A DNA stretch of 64,000 bases from Colius striatus. Lineage: Eukaryota; Chordata; Aves; Coliiformes; Coliidae. The notes beneath the pieces were generated by a model. It saw nothing but the letters and a program-made list of their open reading frames with translations, was not told the origin of the DNA and did not search any database. Positions 38,135-48,900 of the stretch are shown one piece after another; positions within the stretch are counted from its first letter, which is position 1; every line of letters starts with the position of its first letter. The translations under genes were made by a program, and so were the position numbers. Location: assembly GCF_028858725.1 (NCBI RefSeq), contig NC_084789.1, forward strand, positions 41,261,594 through 41,325,593, in the 5' to 3' direction.

Positions 38135-38372
38135 CAGTGTTTGGTGTGTGGTGGCCAGTGCAAGGACAAGGCACAAACTGGAACACAGGCAGGAGAGGAG
38201 CAAGTCCTTTGGTGTGAGGTGAGGGAGCCCTGGCCCAGGCTGCCCAGGGAGGGTGTGGAGGCTCCTCAGGAGGTTCCCAAACCCACCTGGACATACTCCT
38301 GTGCACTCTGAGTGAGGGGAACCTGCTTGAGCAGGGGCTGGAGCAGCTCTGCAAGGCCATTCCCATCCCCAC
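38135..38372 (+). mobile_element. CR1 LINE fragment
   Basis: Plus-oriented: CAGGCTGCCCAGGGAGGGTG, GAGGCTCCTCAGGAGGTTCC, TGCTTGAGCAGGGGCTGGAG. Confidence 0.8.
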
Positions 38373-41300
38373 AGTGTCATGTCCCTGGCACAGGCAGCTG
38401 CTGCCAGCACCAAGAACAGACCCTGATGCCACCAGTCTGGTGTTATTCACCCACAGCCTGGGCTAATGCCCTTCTTGTGGGGTGCACCCAGGTCCCTGTG
38501 CATGGCAGAGGCACCCAAGAGCCCCTGCACTCAAGAGCTGGCTGGAGGAGATGGAAACAGCATGGGGCTGCAGTCCCCTGGCTCCAGGTGCCCATCAGAT
38601 GCCCCAGTGATGGCTCAAGCCCAGGGCCCTACAAGAGAAAGGCTTTGGCTGAACATCTAGGAAAGCTCACTTCCTTGCAAGCAAACTCCACACAAGGGCA
38701 CAGAAAGCTCACTTGAGGAAAGAGCCCTGGGAGCTGCTGCTGAGGAAGCTTCCCAAAAGCTGAGCTGGAGAGTCCCAAATGCCCTTCCACTCATTTTAAG
38801 GCTCCAACATGAACATGGGACTGGCCACCAGTGCCCAGGGGTGAGACTTCAGCCTAAGGATAGCAACAAGCTCCACATCTCTGCCTTATTCCTCTCCTCT
38901 GTGACCAAAGCCCAGGCTAAATCAAACCATTTTAAGTGGCCAGGAGCCTCTTCCAGCCCCCTGTGCTCATCAAGCCTGATTGCATGTTTGCCCTCCTTCT
39001 CACTCCAGCCTTTTCCTCTCATTTAGATGACTAAATAAACACCCCCAAGCCCCAGGAGCTTGTCAGTGATGACATTTGGAGTAATCCTGAGTGTTTTACC
39101 TCTCAAAAACCCCAAAAGCTTGGCTGCATGTGTTTGCTTTTTGGCCCTCAGCCCTTGCTCTTTGCTTTCTAAAGGCATTTAGCTGAGGCAATGGCTGGTG
39201 GCTACCTGGCACTGGGCAGTTTGAGAGCATTAAGTGCAGATGTGCAGCCACACTCCCCATCAGGCTGCTGGGAGAGCACAAGGCAGCCTGGAGCAGTGGG
39301 AAAATGAGGAGAGAAATGGTCATTTCAAGAGGATAATTGAAGGGAGAAGACAATTCTCATTTGGCTAAGAGCAAGGATTGTGCAGCACAGCCCTGCAGCT
39401 CCCAGGACTTACCTCAGGGGGAAACTTGAAGCTTCTCATCCTCACTTCTTTTTCTACCTCATCTCTTGCTGATGCAGCCAAAGCCCTGGGAGCAGCAAAG
39501 GCCTCCAAGCAGCAGAGCTTCTTCTCACTTCACCTCTGTTCTTCTCCAGTTGCATGGGAATGAAAGGAGGATGATGTGGAAGCACTGATGTGCTTTTTGC
39601 CTGAGGAGTTGGGATGCTTTCCAGACCTTTGTGGTGCTTTGGGAGCTCGTTGCTTTGCACTTGAGGCTTTCAGTCCTCTCCTTCTCCTGGCTGGATGGTG
39701 TTGGCAACACTTGGAGATGCTGAGACACAAAGAGGATCCCTGGTTAGTGCAAAGGCAGCAGAGGAGAATCAAGGACATGCTGCAAAGTTTCCCCATCAAT
39801 ACAACTTCATGCAAAGAACCAAACAACTGCTTCAACTGGGCAGAGCTGGAGGACAAAACCTGCAACCAGCCTGGACTCCAAAAGACCTCAGATGGCATCA
39901 GTCTCACTCAAGCACCTCAGCACAACTGATTTAACTGCTTAAACCTCTCAAGAGGTGCTTGTGTTTGGGGCTGGGGGAGGTTTCTTGGGAGCTTTGGCCT
40001 TGGGGAATACCATTTTACTCCTTTGCTGGGGCAGGAATTGCCAGCAGCCCTTTGCCCTGTCAATACCTTGTGGAGCTCCAAGAAGCTCTTTGTCCATTTT
40101 CAGCATCACCACTCTTCTCCCAGAGACATAAACCCCATGAGCTGGGGGGAAAATGCTAGTTGTGAGCTTTGGTACAAGAAAGGTGTAAAGCAGGTGACTG
40201 GTGAGTTAAAAAACCCATGTCAAAGTGCCCCCAAAACGTTGTTGGTGCTGCCTGGGAAAGCATCCCTGTGAGCATCCCTCCCTCTAGTGACTAAACCCTG
40301 GCTGTACAATCCCCTCCTTTGGCTCAGGGACACACACAGGAGGGGTTTGGGGCAGGTCCCTCCACAGCCAGGGAAGAGATTGAACACCACAGCCAGTGTG
40401 TTTGATAGCAAAGGGTTGGTAGATCCCCTCCAAAGCCTTGTCAGAGCTCAGGGTGTAAAGTACAACAACCCCATAGAGGAGGATGGATGCAGGAGCAAAT
40501 GAGAGTGGAGGGCTCCCTGAGGCACAACCAGCCATTGACATCCCCAGCCCAGGAGCTCCACACACAGCCTCTGCTGGGACAAGATGCAAAGGCTGAGTCT
40601 GAGCTCCACCACAAACACAGATGGCTCAGGAAGCATCTTCCCAAACCACTGCCCATCCTGGCAAAGACACTCAGTACCAATTCCCTCTCCTATTGCAGCC
40701 TTGCAGTCAGCACAATGCAGAAACCAGACTCAGCCCCTTCCACATGTTGGTCCAAGGAGCATCCCTGTGCTGGGATTCCCCAGGAGGAAAGTCCACCCTC
40801 TGCTGCTACCCTGTGGGAAGAGCCTATCCCACATCTGAGCCCACCAAAGGGGGTGCAGCAGGATGCAGCAGCTGGGGATGAAGTGGGTCAGCCAGGCAGT
40901 TGCCAAGGAGATGATGCTCTTCCCCATCCCACTCCTGACCTTTGGGCTTTAAATGATTCCCTGCCTGGCTATACAAAGCAACAAAAGCATTTAGCACATG
41001 TCTAAGTGTCATTAGCAGGGTCATTTGCACACACTGGAGTGGTAACTATCATTAAGAGAGTGATTTCAAAGCAGCAATAAGTCAGTCAGAGCTGATGTGA
41101 TCTCCTCAAAGCAGTGCCCATCCCAGCCAGGAGCTGACAGGCAGCTCATAGCCCTCCAGGGTAGCTGCCTCCTGCTTTAGCCAGTCTGCCCATCAAGGCC
41201 AGACTCAACAGAAGGGTTTGGGTGGTGTCCAGATCCTCAGCAGCAGGGTGGGAGGGCTTTGAGTGCTGAGGGGGAGCATTGGCACAGGGATGAAGGGCCC

Positions 41301-43354
41301 AGCAGCATCCCATTGCCAGCAGCTTGTGGCACACACAAGCCAGAACACACCTCCAGCAGCCTTTGCCTCAGCTGCACTCCAGGGGAGGATTTGTCTCACT
41401 GAAGAGAAGCTTTTGCAGCCTGACAGCACATCTGTGTGCAGAGCCAGGCTGATGGCTGTGTGACACCCTACCCCCATGTCCACAGCCCTTCAGGACCCTT
41501 CCCTGAGCTGTGATCCCAGCCCCTCTGCACACTCCCACTGCTGCCTTTGCTCCCCATCACCACAGAGGGCTTTTTCCCCTTGGTTACAAGTGCTCCAGGG
41601 GACAGGCCACTGATCTCCAGCCCCCTCAGTCTCCCCTGGCCCTGCAGAGCAGGGGTTTGATGCTTTCCTTTCCCTGCCAATGCAGCATTAAGACATCAGA
41701 AGAGGCCTCAGGGCTGGGCTGCAGCCAGGCTCCAGCATCAAACACAAACCTGTCAGTGAATAATGAGGTGGGAAAAGGCTCCAGAGCCCAGCTGTCAGGC
41801 ACAGGCATCTCTTTTGCATGTGAAAAGCCCGACTTCCCTGCAAAGCCACAGTGAGGGGTTGACAAGATGAGCCCATCCTGGGGACTTTAAAGAGATTCCC
41901 TCTCCAAGGAGGAGTCCTGTCATCACACCAACCAAGGGAAGCAGCCCTGGGTGCTTGTACTGAGCCATCACCACACTGGAGTCACTTTGTTGCTCTTTGA
42001 ACAGCCTCAGCTAGAAGCAAAGAGTTATTAAAGCCCTCTAATCACTCTTGTCACTGAGCACACAGGGTTGTGAGCACCATCAGTGGTGGAGCCAGACTAG
42101 AAACCCTTGCAAGGGGGACAATGAGCAACCAGAGATGGTCACTTCTGCATTTATCCAGCACAAAGGTGACCACATGGAGCCTTTGAGGCTTTCAGGGGCT
42201 TTTTGGTCCCCATTTCACTTGAGGTGTTTCATGCCAGTGCTTCTCCTCCACCATGAGTGTCATGGGGACAGCACAAGGCTGGGTAGCACCAGTGTGAGGA
42301 GGGAAGGATGCTCATGGGTACCCTGAGGGTCTGGGGGGAAATAAGGCTTGTCCCTGGCAAAGGGACAACTGCAGATGCACCTCATGGCTTTGAAGTCTCC
42401 TATTCCTCACCCTTACTCCTGCCACAGATCCACAACTCAGTCATTGAGACCAACTTGCTGAGCACCACAGGCCACTTCATCTCCCCCTGGGCCCCAATAA
42501 CTCAGCTGGGAATGAAGCATGTCTCAACCCATCCAGCCTGTGCAGAACAGCCCTCCCCTGTTCCTTAAGAGGTTGACTCACATGCTTAATCACCCTGTCT
42601 GCTCAGAGCACCAGCCTCATTTCTCACCCAATTCCCTTCCCAGGCACCACTTCTCTCTCATACTCTCATTACACTGCATGTTTTGCTCTCCCTAGCAGAG
42701 TAAAGCCACCTCACAGCCTTCTTTTTGAGGGGTTGAATAACACAAGCTCTTCTTTACCTCCCCCATCACACACTTGCTCCTCTTTGCCCAACACTAAAAC
42801 AGCACAAAAGCATTTTCCCTGCACCCATCCCAAAGGGCTGATGGTACAAGCTGCCTTTATCCTCCTCATCTGCACCAAAACTGCTCACCCAGGTGTTTCA
42901 GAGCTTGATAATGGACACTTGGTACCATTTAGCCATTGCATTGATTTGCATGGATGAGATGAACACCAATGACATGCTCCCAGGGTTGCACATTGCAGCT
43001 GAGCTGTGGTTTCCAGCTCCTCTGACCCCAGGGGGTGATGGAGCCGTTTGCTTTGCAGGCAGGGAGTGAGTGTTTGACCCCAACAAGCCCAAACCTCGAG
43101 GGATTTGGTTGGTCCCAGCCCCAGAAACAAACAGGAGGTGCTGGCTCCACTTTTCTCTTGCTCCCCTCATTTAAGGGGATGCAATGTAATGGGAAGGGCA
43201 CAGCATGGACATGGAGACCCTGGTGTAGGGCAGGAGCATGCTCTGGATGTGTCTGCTTGTCCCTTCATGTCCAGTGCCCCTGCTGAGCCAGGGACAAGCT
43301 GCAGGAGTGACTTGGTGGCTCCAGCAGCTCTATGTGCCACCACAGTGGTGTTTC

Positions 43355-43372
43355 AGCGCCCTCTTGCGGCCA
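43355..43372 (-). promoter_or_regulatory. Candidate CTCF site
   Basis: The minus strand reads TGGCCGCAAGAGGGCGCT. The CCGCAAGAGGGCGC part matches the CTCF core CCASYAGRKGGCRS at 12 of 14 positions. It is an isolated CpG-containing motif in CpG-poor intergenic DNA between ASIC2 and SMARCD2. A motif match only. Confidence 0.4.
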
Positions 43373-44569
43373 AGCCCAGACTTTATGGAGAGACGCTGGT
43401 GGGAAGGTTTTGAAGCAACTTCTCCACTGGGATCAACCCACAGACAACTTGGGTTTAGAGCTTGGCAATACCATGTGCCTCGGGTCACCCTCAGCCAGGA
43501 AGGGTTGGGGGAGACTTGGGGGGGCTCCCTGTGAGGATGGGCAGCCAGCCCATCACTGCCAGAGAGCTGTGGGAGGATGCAATGGGGTTGGAAATGATGC
43601 CAGAGATCTGCCAGGAGACCCAGCTGGTTGCTGCTGAAGCTAAAGCTTCCCAGTGTGGTGCATCCAGCATTTCCAGCACTAACAGGCTGTTTTAAGATGA
43701 TTATTCTGCTGCTCCCTTTTCCCTCTCAAAGCATCTTGGCTCAGCTGGAAAACACACAACTTGTCCCAGCTGTGTCCCATGGTACCAAACACCTCCTGAG
43801 CATCCAAACTCAACCCATGGGGAGGGAAGGGACTGAGGGGGCTTGTCCCCAGCCTCCAGGCATCACAGCTCAGCCCATCTCACAACCTGCTGGCAGTGGA
43901 TAGAGTTGGACAGGCTCCAGAGTCAGCCTGAAAGCTTACAGCTACCAAACAACAGTAAAGTGGGATGACAAACTCAATCTCATTACAGCTCAGAGAAGGT
44001 TAAACAGGAGCCCTCTGGCCAGAATCACTTTAACTCCTACTGCCAGGCAGCCCTTCCCTGCACAGGTAAATGATTTAAAACCTGAGTTGTGTGGCTGATA
44101 ACTCAAAGCTTAAGCATGTGCCTTATGTTAGGTGGCAGAGCTGTGTCACAGGCTGGAGCTGGGACAGATTTGAGGGGAAGCTTGCAAAGACTCATGGTTG
44201 GGTGAAGATTGTGCAGCATGTCATGCAAAGCAGAGAAACACATCTGCTGAGTGATGGAGATGGCCCTGTAACCTTAACACTTGCTCACCCCATGCTCAGC
44301 ATCCCCACCAGCACTGGGAGAGCTCAGCAGCCATCAGCTCAAGCTGAGGAGGGACACCACAGAGCCAATGTTCCTAGAGCTGGGAGGGGAAACCATCCCT
44401 AATGATGCTCAGCTGCCTGTGGATTGCTGGGCTCAGGCTGCAGCTGCCCTGGGAGCCACAAGGTGATGGGTGGCTCAGGCAGCACACAAAGTGCTCACAG
44501 CTGCAGGCTGTTGGTGGGATGAAGCCCTGCAGGCTCCCAGCTGGGGCTGCTGGAGTCCCAGTGAGGTGG

Positions 44570-44720
44570 GAAACGCCCCAACGCCCCTGGCTCGGGGCCG
44601 GCACGCACGACACGGCATTTCACCGAAATAAGCCGCTTTTTGGGGTGTTTCTTGCCGGGTCCTGCCGCCCGGCCGCCCGCCGGGAACGCGCCTCACGGGA
44701 ACGCGCATGCGGCGCGCTGC
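44570..44720. promoter_or_regulatory. Detached CpG cluster with NRF1-like site
   Basis: CpG-dense stretch (CGGGGCCGGCACGCACGAC and similar) separated from the main island by a CA repeat and a CR1 insertion. CGCGCATGCGG at 44702-44712 is close to the palindromic NRF1 consensus. It could be an upstream part of the SMARCD2 island or a separate promoter. Confidence 0.5.
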
Positions 44721-44733
44721 AAACCCACGTGTA

Positions 44734-44758
44734 AACACACACACACACACACACACAC
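44734..44758 (+). repeat. (CA)n microsatellite
   Basis: About 12 CA dinucleotides between the detached CpG cluster and the CR1 insertion. Confidence 0.95.
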
Positions 44759-44817
44759 GGCTGCACAATGGCAGCCTGGGGGCACTGCCAGTGTGGGCAG
44801 CAGGGCCAGGGAGCTTC

Positions 44818-45296
44818 AGCTGCAGTCCTGGGGCCAGTGCTGGGCTCCCCAGCTGCAGAGGGCCAGGGAAGTGCTGCAGAGAGGCCAGCACAGGGCCAGC
44901 AAGATGCTCAGGGCACTGGAGCATGTTCCTGCTGAGGAAAGGCCGTGGGCCCTGGGGCTGGTCAGGCTGGACAAGAGGAGGCTGAGCTCAGGTGGAGTTT
45001 ATCAGTGCCAATCAATGCCTGAAGGGCAAGTGTGGGGAGGGCAAGGCCAGTGTTTGGTGTGCTGTGCCCAGTGCCAGGACAAGGGGTAATGGGCAGGGGC
45101 TGGCACACAGGCAGTGCCCTGGCACAGGAGCAAGTCCTTTGGTGCTGAGGAGAAGGAGGCTTGGCCCAGGCTGCCCAGGGGTGTGGAGGCTCCTCAGGAG
45201 GTTCCCAACCCCACCTGGACACGTTCCTGTGCCCTGAGCCAGGGGAAGCTGCTTGAGCAGGCGCTGCAGCAGCTCTGCAGGACCCTTCCAAGCCGC
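44818..45296 (+). mobile_element. CR1 LINE 3' portion upstream of SMARCD2
   Basis: Long plus-strand CR1 segment: CTGGGGCCAGTGCTGGGCTC, GGCACTGGAGCATGTTCCTG, CAGGACAAGGGGTAATGGGC, CCAGGCTGCCCAGGGGTGTG, GCTGCTTGAGCAGGCGCTGC. It ends where the main CpG island begins. Confidence 0.85.
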
Positions 45297-45444
45297 CTCT
45301 ACCACTCTGTACCACCGCCCCACACCCTCCCACCGCCGCAGGGGCTCGTACCTGTCCCTGGCCATCCCCTCACGCCTCCGGCCGCGCATCCTCCAGCTCC
45401 CGCCACCGCACGTGGCCCCGCACACGGATCCGCGCGTGTTCCGC

Positions 45445-45658
45445 GGGGGCGGGGCTTCACGGGACGTGGGCGTGGCTTTTTACCACGGGGCGTGGCTTCA
45501 GCGTGGGGGGCGTGGCTGTCGACATGGGGCGTGGATTCCCGAGGGGGCGTGGCCTGCTCGGGGGCGTGCCCTGAGCCGGGGGCGTGGCCTGCTCCGGGGC
45601 GTGCCCTGAGCCGGGGGCGTGGCCTGCGCCGGGGGCGTGGTCTGCGCCGGGGCGGGCC
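45445..45658 (+). promoter_or_regulatory. Array of GC/KLF-type boxes (ten GGGCGTG cores) upstream of SMARCD2
   Basis: Ten GGGCGTG cores, mostly GGGCGTGG, between 45468 and 45640, flanked by Sp1-type GGGGCGGGG (45445-45455) and GGGGCGGGCC (45649-45658). All face the same way. The 3' half is a degenerate tandem of a roughly 20-bp unit (GGGGGCGTGGCCTG plus spacer). GGGCGTGG is a known KLF/Sp-type site; occupancy is inferred. Confidence 0.7.
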
Positions 45659-45768
45659 CGGCGGGCGCCGCGCGCTGACTCCGTGTCCGGGCGCCGCCGC
45701 CGCCGCTCCCGAGTAAACAGCGCGGCCGGGGCCGCTCCGCTCCGCTCCCGCCCGCTGCAGCCCCCGCC

Positions 45769-45930
45769 ATGGCCGGCCGCGGGGCTTTCCCGCTCAGCCC
45801 GCTGCCCCCCGCCGCCGCCCCGCCGCCCCCGGGGCCCGGCGCCGCCATCCTGCGGGGCCCCAGCCCCGCTCCGGCCGCTGCCGCCGCCCCGGGCTATCGC
45901 GCCATGGGCCCGGCCGCCGCGCAGTACCAG
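45769..45930 (+). CDS. SMARCD2: SMARCD2 exon 1 (residues 1-54)
   Basis: Pro/Ala-rich N-terminus starting [14 protein letters not shown] and ending MGPAAAQYQ, fully inside the CpG island. Donor GTGAGC at 45931. The ATG is chosen for its Kozak context and the upstream in-frame stop. Confidence 0.93.
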
Positions 45931-48900
45931 GTGAGCGGCTCGGGGATGCGGGAGGTCGGCGCGGGACGGGACCCGGCGGGCAGCGGGGAGGCCGCGCGGG
46001 GGGTGGCGGGCGCGGGGCCGGCCGTTGGGGCCTTCCCGGGGCTGGCGGCGGGGCCGGGCCGCTTCCAGCCGCCGGAGCCGCCCCGCGCTGCCCCGGGCTT
46101 AGGGGCGCAGCCTCCTCCGCCGGCCCCGCTCGAGCCCCGCGGCTGCGCTGCTGCCGGGTGTCGGTTGGGACGCCTCCACGCGCTTCCTCTTCCCCTGCGC
46201 TCGCTCGCAGTGAACCAGCCCCGCCCGGGGAAGGCGACGGCAGCGGGGAGCCGGAGCGGAGGAAACGGCCGGGCTGGGCGCCCGGGGACGCTCCGCAGCC
46301 GTTGCCCGCAGCACGGAGCTGCCTTGAAACCTGTTTCTCTGCGTCTCTGGAGAGGTGGAGGGAAGCGCTGGGGCTGCTGAGGAGCCGGGGAACGAGCGAA
46401 GTAAAGCAGAGCAGGGAGCAGCCCTCCCAAAGCTGAATCCGTAGGGTTGGAAAAGACCTTTAAGATCGTCCAGTCCTCCAGCTTGAAGGTCTCCGAAGTC
46501 CATCCTGCTGCACGCCGAAGTTTCCAGCTCCTCCTTGCTCAGGAGTTGGTTTGGGGGGGTTAAAGCCCGGTTCTGCAGGGAGGGTTGGAATGGAGGAGCC
46601 TGGTTGTGCAACACGTTCCCATCCGGCGCTGCTCCCCTCCTCCGGGGCTGCTGCCGCCTTTGTGTGCCTTCAAACTTGACAGAGACGTGGAGCTGAGGCG
46701 ATTGCCAGCACTTTAACACAAGATGAGGAAGCAAGTCCCCTCTGTTTAGCTTTCAGACCCCCTCAGGAAGGTGTCGGTGTTGCAAGGTGAGATGGTGTGG
46801 CCAGGGCAGGCTGAGCAAGGTTGGGATCCGAGATGCAAAACGCACCTGAGGAGCTGGAGCCTGCTGGAGCAGGCAGGAGCTGCTCTCTGTGCTGGCTGCT
46901 TGCTTTATCCCCTCTCCGTGGCTGTGGAGCCCCAGGGGCTTGGCTCTGGCTCTGAGCTGCATCTGGCTGGCAGCTGGGAGGGGAGAGGGATGTGATCTGG
47001 GTGTGATCCCCAGCGTCTGCCCTTTGTTTGCTAATTGCCAGGGTAGGGAGAGCAGCTCCTCCTCTCCCAGTAGCCAACCCCCTCTATCCTCACAGGGCTT
47101 CTGTGCTCCCTGATGCCTTGGCTTCATGAAGGACTTGGGGATGTGGGCAGGAGGAGACACAGCAGGCCTGGTGCTGGGCAGTGAGTGCCTCCCTGTGCTT
47201 AGGGGCCCTGTAATCACTGGCTAATTAAACATCTGCTCGTCCTTTGGCCACCCTTGCATGCCTGCTGCTTATTTCCTCGTGCCTCAAACAAGGAGTTGGA
47301 AGAGTCCCTTGGGGAGTTCCCTGTGGGAGCTGCTGTTCCCAGAGCAGGCAGGTGCTGTGCTCAGAGCAAAGAGAAGAAGAGGAGGGTTGTTGCTGCAGGA
47401 GGAGGGTGCTCAGCTGAGCTGGGCAGTGAGCAGAGACCCTGTGCTGTCCCAGCCCCCAGCAGCCAGGTTGAGTTCAGCATGAGGGAAACCTTGTTTTGTT
47501 TGTTCAGGTGGGAGGTTCAGGCTTGGCAGAGGTTTTATTGCCCAGTGAAGGGGTTGGTGGCGTGGCAGGGAGCAGGTTTGGCTCTGTGTGGTGGAGATGG
47601 GAGCATGCAGAGCCTGGCTCTGACCTCAAGGGTGGCAAGGAGCAGCATTCCTTAGGTGCCTCGTTCCAAAGGCTTGCATTGGTGCTTGCTGGTGAGAAGA
47701 AGCTGTGTTTCTGTGGGACAGGAGGGCTGCTGGGCTTCCAGCAACTCTGAAGGCAGCTCTCAGGGATCCCATCCCTGGGCAGGCAGCAGGGTGAAGGGAT
47801 AAAGTCACTCGGCCAGGATGGAGGAGCTGGAGAAGTGGGCTGGGACAGAGCCAGGGGAAAGGTGGCCTGGGCATGTTGGAAAGGGTGCAGTGCAGCATGG
47901 GAGAGCATGGGAGAGCTCCACCTCATGTTGGGAGCAGAGGAAAACAGGGCTGGAGCTGCACCAGAGAGCTCTGCAGAAAGCTGCTGGGGGCTGGGTGACC
48001 TCACCCTTCCCCAGGGATGTGGTTTCCAAGACAGGTTTCATCACAGCCTGGGCCTGAGTTCTCTGAAGCAGATGAGAGCTCTCCTCTCAGAGCAAGAGGC
48101 AGGAAAGGCAACAACACACACCACAGCACCCTTTGCTTCTCCTGAGGGAGCGTGGCAGCCAAGTTCCAGGTGGACATCAGCTCCAGGACTTGCTGTTGAA
48201 GGCTTTCACTCATCTTCCTCCAGCATTCCCTGGGCAGTTTCACACCAGGCACCTCTCATCTGCCCTTCCCACGTGCCTCCAGGCTGCTGGAGTTCCTCTT
48301 TCAAGCAGGAACCCAACACCTTTGTTCCTTGTTCCTGCTTGTGTTAGTGCCCATGTTTGGGTTTGAATCCCTGAGCCAGACCACCAGGGGGTTCAGATAC
48401 ACAGGTCTGTCTGCACCCAAACACCTCCACTGGCACTTGAAACGTTGCCAGCACGTGTCCTGAATCTGCTGCCTGGCTTTGCCTGCTGCTTTGCCCTTCT
48501 CCCTTTGCTTCCCTGTTGCTCACCTAGGCTGTGGCTTTTAGGTGAGAGGTGATCTTGGCTCCTGGAGCTCCTCCTGAATCAAAACACAGAGGGTTGAGGT
48601 GGTTTAGGGGCTTGCTGGGAGCAGGCTGCTGCAGCATCTTGGTAACAACAGCACCTCAAAGGAACAGACCTCTGCCAGCACAAACCCAGGCCCTGCCTGG
48701 CACCTTCCCAAGAGAGATTTGCTCACAGATAAGACTGAACAAAGAGGGGGAAATCACTCCTTTGGGAGGCTGCTCCCATTCCTCCTGGAGCCCAGGCTTG
48801 AGCAGTGACTTTAGGCACAAGCCCAGCCTGGTGTGGAGCTCAGATCCTGTTTGAACAGGGATTTGCCCAAGTGGGAAGTGCTGCTGTGTGAGCACGTGGG

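Larger units (their letters stand above)
35946..44569. other. Intergenic region between ASIC2 and SMARCD2
   Basis: Mostly unique, CpG-poor sequence with two CR1 fragments (37600-37905, 38135-38372), a TG run near 36297-36310, a more A/T-rich stretch at 36190-36420 and a candidate CTCF motif at 43355. No exon with convincing homology was found. Confidence 0.5.
45290..46330 (+). promoter_or_regulatory. CpG island and core promoter region of SMARCD2
   Basis: Very CpG-dense and GC-rich, in contrast to the CpG-poor flanks. It spans the inferred 5' UTR, exon 1 and the start of intron 1. No TATA box is visible, as is usual for a housekeeping promoter. The start of transcription cannot be placed from sequence; a GC-box array lies 110-325 bp before the ATG. 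Confidence 0.85.

Noticed and set aside
45468..45640. Aryl-hydrocarbon response elements, since each box contains GCGTG
   Set aside because: The flanking bases do not fit the required TNGCGTG form; the cores are preceded by GGG, fitting KLF/Sp boxes better.
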